Origin: JAOTYV01 sp041557595
GTDB lineage: Bacteria > Pseudomonadota > Alphaproteobacteria > UBA8366
Assembly: GCA_041557595.1 (NCBI GenBank)
Contig: JBFFGE010000020.1
Location: 1 to 36,807 of the forward strand
Reading direction: 5' to 3'
Length of the DNA: 36,807 bases
The position numbers and the translations under genes were made by a program. The notes under the pieces were generated by a model that saw only the letters and a list, made by a program, of their open reading frames with translations, made no database searches and was not told the origin of the DNA. Numbering within the stretch: position 1 is the first letter of the stretch; every line of letters begins with the position of its first letter. Of the stretch, positions 16,656 to 25,733 are shown one piece after another.

Positions 16656-16901
16656 ATGACGGACATTGCTACATCCATCACGGCGTCGCCGGCGTTTGCC
16701 AAGGCGTCGCAAACCGGCCTGCAGGATCCGCAGGCCCGCGTCGGCGCCACGGAAGCCGCCGGCCGGAGCGTCGAAGCCGGTCAGCAGACCGCCGAGGCGG
16801 TTACGGGTGCGGCGGACAAACCGGCACTTGGCTCGTCGACCGACGAGCAAAAATCGCCGCCCCAGGACGGGCGCGGCGAATTGGTCGATATCACGGTGTA
16901 A
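16656..16901 (+). CDS. Small protein with C-terminal RGELVDITV tail
   Basis: An 81-residue hydrophilic protein rich in Ala, Gln, Thr and Gly, likely disordered, with a short hydrophobic C-terminus RGELVDITV. A very good ribosome site, GGGAGGG at 16646-16652, precedes the ATG at 16656; the longer in-frame start at 16632 lacks this. It follows the sugar dehydrogenase-like gene by 69 nt. I do not recognise a family. The tail resembles that of another small protein at 18306-18563 (RGTYLNIVV), which argues that both are real and share a binding or targeting function (inference). Confidence 0.65.
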   Translation: MTDIATSITASPAFAKASQTGLQDPQARVGATEAAGRSVEAGQQTAEAVTGAADKPALGSSTDEQKSPPQDGRGELVDITV

Positions 16902-17009
16902 TGCCGGCCCGTGCCGCGGGCATTTTGCCCGGCGGCGCGATTCCAAAAATTGCCGGTGCGATGCCCGGGCCCTCTTGAATCGGGCGGCGAGGCGGGACAC
17001 AGTGTCGCC

Positions 17010-17606
17010 ATGGCAGACACCACGGATGGACAAGGCCCGGCGTCGGGTCCTCGGGTAAGTCGAATTCCCGAAGGCGATAACCGGTTGCGCCAGGTATGCC
17101 CGGATTGCGGTTTCATCAACTACGAAAACCCGAAAATCGTCGTCGGTTCCGTGGTCACATGGGACGGCAAGTTTCTGCTGTGTAAGCGCGCGATCAATCC
17201 GCGCCGCGGATTCTGGACGATTCCTGCAGGATACCTGGAACTCAATGAAACGGCCGCGGACGGCGCGCAGCGCGAGGCGCGCGAGGAGGCCTGCATCGAT
17301 ATCGAGATCGATGCCCTGTTGGCGGTCTATAACGTGCCGCGGATCAGTCAGGTGCAGTTGATCTATCGGGCGACGCTCCGGTCGCCGGAATATGCCCCGG
17401 GCGAGGAGAGCCTCGAGGTCGACATGTTCGATTGGGACAATATCCCGTGGTCCGATCTGGCCTTTCCGTCGGTGACCTGGGCGTTACGGCATTTTCGGGA
17501 GGCCGGCGACGCGGCGGCGTTCAACCCGTTCGGCAACCCGCCGGGTGAGACGGGCAATTACGGGCCCGACGGCGGGGTTTCCTCGGGCGCGGGATCGGGC
17601 AGTTGA
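17010..17606 (+). CDS. Nudix hydrolase with N-terminal zinc-ribbon-like motif
   Basis: A 198-residue cytosolic hydrolase of nucleoside-diphosphate-linked substrates, of the COG1051 (ADP-ribose pyrophosphatase-like) type. Residues 30-33 form a CPDC pair followed by GFINYENPKIVVG, the usual N-terminal ribbon of this subgroup. The Nudix box runs from G74 to I96: E80, R88, E89, E92 and E93 are all present, but the conserved Gly is Cys95. The start at 17010 follows the shadow-like N-terminal extension. The last 49 nt overlap the 3' end of yciB on the opposite strand. The Gly-rich C-terminal tail (from about 175) looks disordered. Confidence 0.85.
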   Translation: MADTTDGQGPASGPRVSRIPEGDNRLRQVCPDCGFINYENPKIVVGSVVTWDGKFLLCKRAINPRRGFWTIPAGYLELNETAADGAQREAREEACIDIEIDALLAVYNVPRISQVQLIYRATLRSPEYAPGEESLEVDMFDWDNIPWSDLAFPSVTWALRHFREAGDAAAFNPFGNPPGETGNYGPDGGVSSGAGSGS

Positions 17607-18142
17607 TGGCGGGTGAGCACCGGCAACTGCAGGATCGTGAAGATCACCGTCAGAACTAGGATGCCGAAAATCTTGAAGTTCACCCAAATGTCGGTCGAGG
17701 TGTTGCGCCAGACCAATTCGTTCAAAACCGCCATGCCGGCGAAGAACAGGGCGAATCGCAATGTCAGGACGTGCCAACCGCGATCGTCCAGCTTCCAGGC
17801 GGATTGCAACAGCGGTTTGAGCAACGGCCGCTGAAACAGCAGGCCGCCGAACAGCACGATCGCGAAGATGGCCTGCACGAAGGTCGGCTTCATCTTGATA
17901 AAGCGCTCGTCCTGCAGCCACAGGGTCAAGCCGCCGAAAACCATGACGATTGCCGCGGTGACAACCGGCATGACCGGGATGCGCCGTTCGACGATCAGCG
18001 CGAGCGCCACCGCGATCACCGTGGTCGCCATGAGCGCGATCGTGGCGGCAAACAGATCCTTCGCCAGATATGTGACGAAAAACGCGACGAGAGGCCCGTA
18101 ATCCACAAAGGGTTTGAGCCATGGAGGTCCGGAAGGTTTCAT
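17558..18142 (-). CDS. yciB: Inner membrane septation protein A family (YciB/IspZ)
   Basis: This 194-residue protein has about five to six membrane helices and the YciB pattern: FVDYGPLVAFFVTYL at the N-terminus, a central GGLTLWLQDERFIKMKPTFV and a late WRNTSTDIWVNFKIFG. The family is linked to envelope and septum integrity in Gram-negative bacteria; its molecular activity is unclear. In alphaproteobacteria yciB is commonly close to ftsY, as here (about 530 nt away, same strand). Its last codons overlap the end of the Nudix gene on the other strand. Confidence 0.9.
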   Translation of the reverse strand: MKPSGPPWLKPFVDYGPLVAFFVTYLAKDLFAATIALMATTVIAVALALIVERRIPVMPVVTAAIVMVFGGLTLWLQDERFIKMKPTFVQAIFAIVLFGGLLFQRPLLKPLLQSAWKLDDRGWHVLTLRFALFFAGMAVLNELVWRNTSTDIWVNFKIFGILVLTVIFTILQLPVLTRHQLPDPAPEETPPSGP

Positions 18143-18305
18143 CGCTGGGTTATATCAAGGGCGTCCCGTGTCCGCAAAGCATGCGGCCGGCCGCGTCATT
18201 GACGGAGCGACCGGGCAGGCAATCGGTATTTGGCAACCGCCGGGATTGATTTCAGCCTCATTTACTATCTTGATATTGGGGTTTGTGCCCGCTAGAAAAC
18301 AACAT

Positions 18306-18563
18306 ATGGTAGCAAGTGGACCCATAAACCTGCCGCCCGGCGGTATTGTCCAGGGCAATGCGCCCGCGGCGAAGCGGCCGGTGCGGCAAGAACCTGCCGA
18401 AGCCGACGGTGCAGGCGGGTCGCCGGCCCGGCCACGCCGAGCGGACTCGCCGGACCATGCGGCGGCCCTGACCCGGCTTGACCAATTATTGCAACGGGAT
18501 GGCGGCGACGGGCCGCCCAAGGAGCCGTTGCGCCGTGGGACCTATCTCAACATCGTGGTTTAG
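18306..18563 (+). CDS. Small protein with C-terminal RGTYLNIVV tail
   Basis: An 85-residue protein starting at ATG 18306, hydrophilic and Pro/Ala/Arg-rich, with a probable helix ALTRLDQLLQRDG and the C-terminal tail RGTYLNIVV just before TAG. The pattern of a Leu-rich helix followed by a short RG-x-[YL]-[LV]-[ND]-I-x-V end also occurs in the small protein at 16656-16901. The ribosome site is weak, so the start is uncertain. It is divergent from yciB and convergent with ftsY. The function is unknown. Confidence 0.5.
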   Translation: MVASGPINLPPGGIVQGNAPAAKRPVRQEPAEADGAGGSPARPRRADSPDHAAALTRLDQLLQRDGGDGPPKEPLRRGTYLNIVV

Positions 18564-18666
18564 AGCAAATCCCGAGCGAACCGAAACGGTTCACGACGAC
18601 GTATTTGCGTAAAAATCAAGAGATAGACCAATTCATATGAGCCGATCTAGACAAGAAATGGTCTAG
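18564..18666. repeat. Intergenic element with two hairpins, possible dispersed repeat and bidirectional terminator
   Basis: Between two convergent genes lie GAACCG-AAA-CGGTTC (18578-18592) and CTAGAC...GTCTAG (18647-18666), joined by an AT-rich segment containing AAAAATCAAGAGATAGA. The combination resembles intergenic repeat families of alphaproteobacteria (from memory, not searched). In position it could serve as a transcription stop for both neighbours, though no clear U-tract follows. Only one copy is in this window. Confidence 0.4.
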
Positions 18667-18672
18667 GACCAA

Positions 18673-19596
18673 TCAATCCGGCAGCCCCATCAGGCCGCGG
18701 GCGAAGGCCCGTCCATCGAAGGGCCGCAGATCGTCGACGCCTTCGCCGACCCCGATTGCGCGTACCGGGAGGGCGAATTTTTCGGCGAGGGCGACCAGCA
18801 CGCCCCCCTTGGCGGAGCCGTCGAGCTTGGTCACCACGAGCCCGTTGACTGGCGTCATGCTTCGAAAGGTCTCGACCTGGGCCAGCGCGTTCTGGCCGGT
18901 GGTCGCATCGAGCACCAGCAGGCAATCATGCGGCGCACCGGGATCGACCTTGCGGATCACCCGGACGACTTTCTCGAGCTCGGCCATCAGATCGGCCTTG
19001 TTGTGCAGCCGGCCCGCCGTATCGATCAGGACCGCATCCGCATTCTCCCGGCGCGCGGTCTCCAGCGCGTCATAGCAGAGCCCGGCGGCATCGGCGCCAT
19101 GAGTGCCGGCAATGACCGGGCTGCCCGTCCGTTCGCCCCAGATCTTCAATTGTTCTACCGCGGCCGCGCGAAAGGTGTCGCCCGCCGCCAGCACGACCTT
19201 TTTGCCGTCCTGGCGCAGCGCATGGGCGAGCTTGCCGATCGTCGTGGTCTTGCCCGTACCGTTGACACCGATCACCAGGACGACATGGGGGCGGTGCGCC
19301 GGGTCGATGGTCAGAGGCTGGGCTACCGGCTCGAGGATTTCCGCAATGTCTTCGGCCAGCGCCGCGCGAATGTCCTCGGCCGTGACGTCGCGCTCGAAGC
19401 GTCGCGCGCCGAGCGATCCGGCCAGGCGGGCGGCGGTGGCCGGACCGATATCGGCCGTGATCAGTACATCTTCGAGGCTGGACAACGCCTCGGCGTCGAG
19501 CCGCCCACGGGCGAAGACCGCGGCGATCCCGCCGACCAGCCGATCGGTGGATTTCGACAGCCCGGCCCGCAGCCGGGAAAGCCAGCCGCCGCTCAT
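18673..19596 (-). CDS. ftsY: Signal recognition particle receptor FtsY
   Basis: A 307-residue SRP receptor GTPase that docks ribosome-SRP complexes at the inner membrane. The NG domain motifs are complete: GVNGTGKTTTIGKLA (G1), DTFRAAAVEQLKIW (G2/insertion box), DTAGRLHNKADLM (G3) and TKLDGSAKGG (G4). The acidic A domain of E. coli FtsY is missing; the N-terminus is short and amphipathic (WLSRLRAGLSKS), normal for alphaproteobacteria. ATG at 19596 overlaps the mtaB stop by 4 nt, so the longer upstream frame is rejected. Its partner gene ffh is about 2.3 kb away on the other strand. Confidence 0.96.
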   Translation of the reverse strand: MSGGWLSRLRAGLSKSTDRLVGGIAAVFARGRLDAEALSSLEDVLITADIGPATAARLAGSLGARRFERDVTAEDIRAALAEDIAEILEPVAQPLTIDPAHRPHVVLVIGVNGTGKTTTIGKLAHALRQDGKKVVLAAGDTFRAAAVEQLKIWGERTGSPVIAGTHGADAAGLCYDALETARRENADAVLIDTAGRLHNKADLMAELEKVVRVIRKVDPGAPHDCLLVLDATTGQNALAQVETFRSMTPVNGLVVTKLDGSAKGGVLVALAEKFALPVRAIGVGEGVDDLRPFDGRAFARGLMGLPD

Positions 19597-20839
19597 GGCA
19601 CGGCCACGCCGAGCAGCCCGTCCGAATCCCGTCCGGTAACCCGGACCGTGGCCAGCGTCCCGTCCGTCGCCGGCGCGGTCAGCCGGATCGGGGCGTAATG
19701 TTCGGTGCGACCGCGATCCCGCTGTTCGACGAGAACCTGCGCCGTTGCCCCGATGCGGGTCTGCAGGAAGCGGTCGGCCGCACGGTCGCCCGCCGCGCGA
19801 AGCCGCGCCGCGCGCGCGCGGCGTTCCGCCACGGCGACTTGCGGCATGCGCGCCGCCGGCGTCTCCGGCCGCGGCGAATAGGGGAAAACGTGCAGCCAGA
19901 CGAGGCCGCACTCCTCGACCAGATCCAGGCTGCGCTGGAACATGTCCTCGGTTTCCGTGGGGAACCCCGCGATCAAGTCGGCCCCGAGCGCGATGCCGGG
20001 CCGCAGGCGCTGCACGGTGCGGCAGAGGTCGATGGCGTTCCGCCGCGTGTGCCGCCGCTTCATGCGCTTCAGGATCATGTCGTCGCCGGCCTGCAGCGAC
20101 AGATGCAGATGCGGCATCAGCCGTTCTTCCCCGGCGATCAGCCGCTCCAGGTCGCTGTCGATCTCGGCGGCGTCGATCGACGAGATGCGTAGCCGCGGCA
20201 ATTCCGGAACCTGGGCCAGCAACCGGCGCGCCATCTGCCCGAGCGTCGGCCGGCCGGGCAGGTCGCCGCCATAGGAGGTGATGTCGACGCCGGACAGCAC
20301 GATCTCGGCGCAGCCCGCTTCGACAAGACGGCGCACCTGGGCGACGATGTCGCCCATCGGCACCGAGCGGCTGTTGCCGCGGCCGAACGGGATAATGCAG
20401 AAGGTGCAGCGGTGATCGCAGCCGTTCTGCACCTGCACGAAGGCGCGGGCGCGATCCGCAAATCCATCGATCAGGTGATGGGCGGTCTCGCGCACCGCCA
20501 TGATGTCGTCGACGATCACACGTTCCTCGGCGGCCGGCGCGAAACTGGCGGCTTCCATTTTTTCAATGTTGCCGATGACCCGGTCCACTTCGGGCATGGC
20601 GGCGAAGGCGCCCGCGTTGATTTGCGCAGCGCAACCGGTAACGATGATTTTGGCGTCCGGATGCCGGCGCCGCGCCTTGCGGATCGCCTGCCGCGCCTGG
20701 CGCTCCGCTTCCGCGGTTACGGCGCAGGTATTGACGATGACCGCATCCCGCAGGCCGGAGCGTTCCGCATGGCCGCGCATGACCTCCGATTCATAGGCGT
20801 TGAGCCGGCATCCGAAGGTGATGATTTCGGGCGCGCCGC

Positions 20840-20843
<4 letters not shown>
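19593..20843 (-). CDS. mtaB: tRNA (t6A37) methylthiotransferase MtaB
   Basis: A 416-residue radical SAM enzyme that adds a methylthio group to t6A at position 37 of tRNA. The N-terminal MTTase domain carries cysteines C12, C40 and C71 (FGCRLN, VNTCAV, TGCAAQ) for one Fe-S cluster; the radical SAM triad is C142/C146/C149 in GCDHRCTFC. The RGNSRS stretch and the C-terminal TRAM-like region (about 350-416) fit the family. The FGCRLN form with Arg and the lack of MiaB-specific features favour MtaB over MiaB or RimO. It is coupled by 4-nt overlaps to dapF upstream and ftsY downstream. Confidence 0.92.
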
Positions 20844-21655
<812 letters not shown>

Positions 21656-21743
21656 CGCCGCCGCCTTTTGCTGCCCGCCTTATATGGCGTCGACGCCGGC
21701 CAAGTCTAGGAAATTACGGCGATTGGCCGGGCTTTCTGGCGGG

Positions 21744-21772
21744 TTGACTTGGTCCGGGCACAGGCGTAAAAG
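21744..21772 (+). promoter_or_regulatory. Candidate sigma-70 promoter for ffh
   Basis: TTGACT (21744-21749), a 17-nt spacer and TAAAAG (21767-21772) sit about 130 nt upstream of ffh in the divergent dapF-ffh region. The -35 matches consensus at five of six positions, the -10 at four. It would drive ffh and possibly the ribosomal genes that follow. No regulator site was recognised. Confidence 0.35.
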
Positions 21773-21900
21773 CCGCCTGTCCATTGAGATTGAGGATGGT
21801 CAATCGGTCCCGAGGGGCCACCGCCAGTCCGCGAGGTTCGCGCACTGGCGCGTTCTGCGTTGATTATCCCGGATTCGCAAGCAGGGACAGTGGAGCATAG

Positions 21901-23271
21901 ATGTTTGATACGCTGACCGATCGCCTCGGCAAGGTTTTCGAGGGGCTGACCCGACGGGGCGCCCTCAAGGAGAATGATGTCGAAACGGCGCTGCGCGAAG
22001 TGCGGATCGCGCTGTTGGAAGCCGATGTCGCGCTGCCGGTGGTCAAGGATTTCATCGCCACGGTAAAGGATCGGGCGATCGGCCAGGAAGTCCTGCGCTC
22101 GGTCACGCCGGGCCAGATGGTCGTCAAGGTCGTGCACGATACGCTGGTCGAAGTCCTCGGCGGCGAGGGGGAGTCGATCCTGATCCCGGCCGAACCGCCG
22201 GGCGCCATTCTGATGGTCGGCCTGCAAGGGTCGGGTAAGACGACGACCACGGCGAAAATCGCGCTCCGGCTGCAACAGCGGGAAAATCAGAAGGTCCTGA
22301 TGGCCTCGCTCGACGTGGCCCGGCCCGCGGCGCAGGAACAGCTCAAGGTGCTGGGCGAACAGGCGGACGTGGCGACGCTGCCGGTGGTTGCGGGACAAGG
22401 CCCGGTCGAAATCGCCAAACGCGCCATGCAGGCGGCGCGGCTCGGCGGGTTCGACGTGGTGATGCTGGATACCGCCGGCCGGCTGCATGTGGACGAAGCG
22501 CTGATGGACGAAGTCGCGGCGGTCCGCGACGTGTCCCTGCCGCTGGAAACGCTGCTTGTGGCCGATGCGATGACCGGCCAGGACGCCGTCAATGTCGCGG
22601 AAAATTTCAAGGCGCGGGTCGGCGTCACCGGCATTGTGCTGACCCGGGTCGACGGCGACGCGCGGGGCGGCGCGGCCTTGTCGATGCGCGCGGTAACCGG
22701 ATGTCCGATCAAGCTGCTCGGTGTCGGCGAAAAGCTCGACGCCCTGGAAGAGTTTCATCCGGACCGGATCGCCGGACGCATTCTCGGCATGGGCGACGTG
22801 GTCAGCCTGGTCGAGAAAGTGGCCGAATTGGTCGAGGTCGAGGATGCGGAGAAGCTCGCGGCCAAGCTCAAGAAAGGTCAGATGGACCTGGACGATCTCG
22901 CCGAACAGCTCCGCCAGTTGCGCAAGATGGGCGGGCTCTCGGGCGTGATGGGAATGCTGCCCGGCGCGGCCAAGGCGAAGGCGCAAATGGCGCAGGCGAA
23001 TATCGATGAGAACGCGGTCAAGCGCCAGGAAGCGATCATCCAGTCGATGACGCCCCGCGAGCGTACCCATCCGAAGGTTATTCAGGCCTCCCGGAAACGG
23101 CGGATCGCGGCGGGCTCGGGAACGTCGGTACAGGACGTCAACAAGCTGCTGAAGCAGTTCCAGATGATGAACAAGATGATGAAGAAGATGGGCAAAATGG
23201 GCAAGAAAGGCATGATGCGGGGCGGAATGCCGCAGATGCCGGGCATGCCTGGGATGCCGCCGAGAATGTAA
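21901..23271 (+). CDS. ffh: Signal recognition particle protein Ffh (SRP54)
   Basis: A 456-residue SRP GTPase that binds signal peptides of nascent membrane proteins. The N domain is followed by the G domain with GLQGSGKTTTTAKI near residues 107-120, DVARPAAQEQLKVLGEQ, DTAGRLHVDEALM and LTRVDGDARGG (the G4 Lys is Arg here, as in some alphaproteobacteria). The M domain (about 300-456) contains SMTPRERTHPKVI, the RNA-binding RKRRIAAGSGTSVQDVN and a very Met-rich end typical of the signal-peptide groove. The start at 21901 is preceded by GGGACAGTGGAG. No SRP RNA gene was recognised in the window. Confidence 0.97.
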   Translation: MFDTLTDRLGKVFEGLTRRGALKENDVETALREVRIALLEADVALPVVKDFIATVKDRAIGQEVLRSVTPGQMVVKVVHDTLVEVLGGEGESILIPAEPPGAILMVGLQGSGKTTTTAKIALRLQQRENQKVLMASLDVARPAAQEQLKVLGEQADVATLPVVAGQGPVEIAKRAMQAARLGGFDVVMLDTAGRLHVDEALMDEVAAVRDVSLPLETLLVADAMTGQDAVNVAENFKARVGVTGIVLTRVDGDARGGAALSMRAVTGCPIKLLGVGEKLDALEEFHPDRIAGRILGMGDVVSLVEKVAELVEVEDAEKLAAKLKKGQMDLDDLAEQLRQLRKMGGLSGVMGMLPGAAKAKAQMAQANIDENAVKRQEAIIQSMTPRERTHPKVIQASRKRRIAAGSGTSVQDVNKLLKQFQMMNKMMKKMGKMGKKGMMRGGMPQMPGMPGMPPRM

Positions 23272-23352
23272 GGCGCATCGCCGCTCCGGTGCGCCGAAAG
23301 CGCGTTCGGACGGGATGTGAAACCGAACCTCAAGTAAGGGAAATTGATTGAT

Positions 23353-23931
23353 ATGTCTTTGAAGATTCGACTGGCGCGGGGCGGGGCCAAGAAACGGCCG
23401 TTTTACCGGATTGTGGTGGCGGACTCCCGGATGCCGCGGGATGGCCGGTTCATCGAGAAGGTCGGGACCTATAACCCGATGCTCGGACGGGAGGATCCAA
23501 GCCGGGTGACCCTGGTCACCGAGCGCATCGAACATTGGCTGAAGGTCGGCGCGCGGCCGTCCGATCGCGTCGCGCGGTTCCTCGGCAAGGCGGAAATCAT
23601 TCCGATGCCGACCTATCGCGAGCAGACGAAGAAGGACAAACCGAAGCCGAAGACGCTGGAACGCATGGCCGAGCGCGAAGAGAAGATGAAGGCCAAGGCG
23701 GAAGCGGCCAAGGAAGCGGAAGCCGCGGCAGCGGCGGTGGTCGAGGAGCCTGTCGCGGAAGAGGCGCCGGCCGAGGAGGCCGCGGTCGCCGAAGCGCCGG
23801 CAGAGGACGCGGCAACGGAAGAGGTTGCCGTGGAAGCAGCGCCGGCCGAGGACGCACCGGCGGAAGAAGCCGCTGCCGAGGCTCCGGCGGAAGAAGAGAA
23901 GCCGACCGATGAGGAAAAGAAGGACGGCTGA
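23353..23931 (+). CDS. rpsP: 30S ribosomal protein bS16 with long Ala/Glu-rich extension
   Basis: The first 80-90 residues are canonical bS16 (MSLKIRLARGGAKKRPFYRIV, DSRMPRDGRFIEKVGTYNP, RIEHWLKVGARPSDRVARFL). They are followed by a charged linker (about 95-125) and about 70 residues composed almost only of Ala, Glu, Pro and Val, ending EEKPTDEEKKDG; total 192 residues versus about 80-110 in most bacteria. ATG 23353 is preferred over TTG 23344 because AAGGG ends 12 nt before it, while the TTG would be only 3 nt away. It is the first ribosomal gene of the rpsP-rimM-trmD-rplS operon. Confidence 0.95.
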   Translation: MSLKIRLARGGAKKRPFYRIVVADSRMPRDGRFIEKVGTYNPMLGREDPSRVTLVTERIEHWLKVGARPSDRVARFLGKAEIIPMPTYREQTKKDKPKPKTLERMAEREEKMKAKAEAAKEAEAAAAAVVEEPVAEEAPAEEAAVAEAPAEDAATEEVAVEAAPAEDAPAEEAAAEAPAEEEKPTDEEKKDG

Positions 23932-23973
23932 CCGGCCCTAATCGGGATTTGAAGTGTGCAAGAGCAGGCGGAA

Positions 23974-24528
23974 ATGGCGGATCCTACGGAACGTAAGGTC
24001 TGTATCGCGGTGATTACCGGCGCCCACGGGGTGCGGGGTCAGGTGCGTGTGAAGAGCTTTACCGAGGAGCCGGACGGCGTGTTGGCCTACGGGCCGGTTA
24101 CCGACGGGACCGGCGTCCGGCAATTCCGTCTCCAGCGGACCGGCGCTGCGCGCGGCCAGATGCTCGCCCGCATCGACGGCGTAACCGATCGCAACGCGGC
24201 GGAAGCGCTGCGCGGCGTCGAGCTGTATGTCGACCGGGACCGCTTGCCGCCGCCCGAGGAAGAAGAATTCTACTACGCCGACCTGATCGGATTGAAGGCG
24301 ATCGATGCGGCGGGAAACGAAATCGGGTCGGTACGCGCGATGCAGAATTTTGGCGCCGGCGACCTGATCGAAATCGCGGTCACGGGCGGCCGGGTGGAAC
24401 TGTATCCCTTTACCCGCGCGGTCGTTCCGGTGATCGATCTCGAAGCGGGCAGCGTCGTCGTCGTGCCGCCGCCGGAAATCCTGGTACGCCCGGACGGCGA
24501 AGCGGACGAGTCGGAGTCCGAGGGATGA
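23974..24528 (+). CDS. rimM: Ribosome maturation factor RimM
   Basis: A 184-residue 16S rRNA processing factor that assembles the 30S head and binds uS19. The N-terminal RimM domain starts VCIAVITGAHGVRGQVRVKSF; the linker has VTDRNAAEALRGVELYVDR; the PRC-barrel part contains FYYADLIGL and GAGDLIEI. ATG 23974 with AGGCGG directly upstream is chosen; GTG 23956 would add six residues. The last codon overlaps trmD by 4 nt (ATGA). Confidence 0.94.
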   Translation: MADPTERKVCIAVITGAHGVRGQVRVKSFTEEPDGVLAYGPVTDGTGVRQFRLQRTGAARGQMLARIDGVTDRNAAEALRGVELYVDRDRLPPPEEEEFYYADLIGLKAIDAAGNEIGSVRAMQNFGAGDLIEIAVTGGRVELYPFTRAVVPVIDLEAGSVVVVPPPEILVRPDGEADESESEG

Positions 24529-25217
24529 GCTGGAACGCCCGAATTCTCACACTGTTTCCCGAGATGTTTCCGGGACCGCTCGGCCTGTCGCTCGCCGGCA
24601 AGGCGTTGGAACAGAATTTGTGGTCGCTGGAGGCGGTCGATATCCGCGATTTTGCGACGGATCGACACGGTACGGTCGACGATACGCCGTTCGGCGGCGG
24701 ACCGGGCATGGTGATGCGCCCGGATGTGATCGACCGGGCGCTGGCGTCGGTCGAGGATCAGGCGGGGCCGGTCATCTATCTGACGCCGCGCGGACGTCCG
24801 CTCGATCAGGCTGCGGTGCAGGAATTCGCGCGCCAGCCCGGCTTGACCATTCTGTGCGGTCGGTACGAGGGCGTCGACGAACGGGTGATCGAGGCGCGGG
24901 CGATGGTCGAGGTCAGCCTCGGCGATTTCGTGCTGTCGGGCGGCGAGCCCGCGGCGCTTGCGCTGGTCGATGCCTGTGTCCGGCTTTTGCCGGGCGTCAT
25001 GGGCGATGCGGTGTCGCTTGACGAGGAAAGTTTCGAATCCGGCCTGCTGGAGTATCCCCATTACACGCGGCCCGCCGAGTGGCAGGGCCGCTGCGTGCCC
25101 GAGGTGTTGGTCTCGGGCCACCACGAGAAGATCCGCGCCTGGCGGCGCGCGCAAGCCGAGAGAATTACGCAAGAGCGTCGGCCAGACCTTTGGTCGCGTC
25201 ATAGCGCACAGATTTAG
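24525..25217 (+). CDS. trmD: tRNA (guanine37-N1)-methyltransferase TrmD
   Basis: A 230-residue SPOUT-class enzyme making m1G37 in tRNA to prevent frameshifting. Diagnostic segments are TLFPEMFPGPLG at the start, DDTPFGGGPGMVMRPDV, YLTPRGRPLDQA, the SAM-binding knot LCGRYEGVDERVIE and LSGGEPAALALVDA, plus EYPHYTRPAEWQGRCVPEVL with the HHEKI tail. Length is normal. Overlaps of 4 nt with rimM and 17 nt spacing to rplS indicate one operon. Confidence 0.97.
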   Translation: MSWNARILTLFPEMFPGPLGLSLAGKALEQNLWSLEAVDIRDFATDRHGTVDDTPFGGGPGMVMRPDVIDRALASVEDQAGPVIYLTPRGRPLDQAAVQEFARQPGLTILCGRYEGVDERVIEARAMVEVSLGDFVLSGGEPAALALVDACVRLLPGVMGDAVSLDEESFESGLLEYPHYTRPAEWQGRCVPEVLVSGHHEKIRAWRRAQAERITQERRPDLWSRHSAQI

Positions 25218-25234
25218 CGAGTGAGGATGAAGAC

Positions 25235-25693
25235 ATGAATATCATTCAGAAGATCGAACAAGACCAGCTTGAGAAAATCTCGGCGCAGCGGCAGGTGCCA
25301 ACCTTCCGTCCGGGCGATTCCCTCCGGGTTAACGTACGGGTCATCGAAGGCACGCGCGAACGAATTCAGGCCTTCGAGGGCGTTTGCATCGGCCGCAGAA
25401 ATTCCGGCTTGAACAGTTCGTTCACGGTGCGGAAAATCAGCTACGGCGAAGGCGTGGAACGGGTATTCCCGTTGTACAGTCCGCGGATCGATTCGATCGA
25501 GGTCGTGCGCCGCGGATCGGTCCGCCGCGCCAAGCTGTATTACCTGCGGGGCCGCCGCGGCAAGTCGGCCCGTATCGCCGAGGACACCGGCCAGCGCCGG
25601 GCGCAGGACGAGGCGACGGATCGGGCCAACAAGGCGGCGATAGCGGAGACGGCGACGCCAGAGGCGCCGGAAACGCCGGAGACGGGGAAATAG
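25235..25693 (+). CDS. rplS: 50S ribosomal protein bL19
   Basis: bL19 sits at the 30S-50S interface. The body is clear: the FRPGDSLRVNVRVIEG segment, RIQAFEGVCIGRRNSGLN, RKISYGEGVERVFPLYSP and RRAKLYYLRGRRGKSARI. At 152 residues it is longer than the usual 115-125 because of an Ala/Thr/Pro/Glu-rich tail (from about 120), similar in style to the tail of bS16 in the same operon. It is followed by 40 nt and then leuC, so the leucine genes may be partly co-transcribed with this ribosomal operon. Confidence 0.96.
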   Translation: MNIIQKIEQDQLEKISAQRQVPTFRPGDSLRVNVRVIEGTRERIQAFEGVCIGRRNSGLNSSFTVRKISYGEGVERVFPLYSPRIDSIEVVRRGSVRRAKLYYLRGRRGKSARIAEDTGQRRAQDEATDRANKAAIAETATPEAPETPETGK

Positions 25694-25733
25694 CCACCGC
25701 CAATCGGCGGACACGGGAGCATGGAGAAGCGCG

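Noticed and set aside
21706..23535. A 609-residue minus-strand open frame opposite ffh
   Set aside because: Arg/His-rich shadow; ffh on the plus strand has all SRP GTPase motifs.
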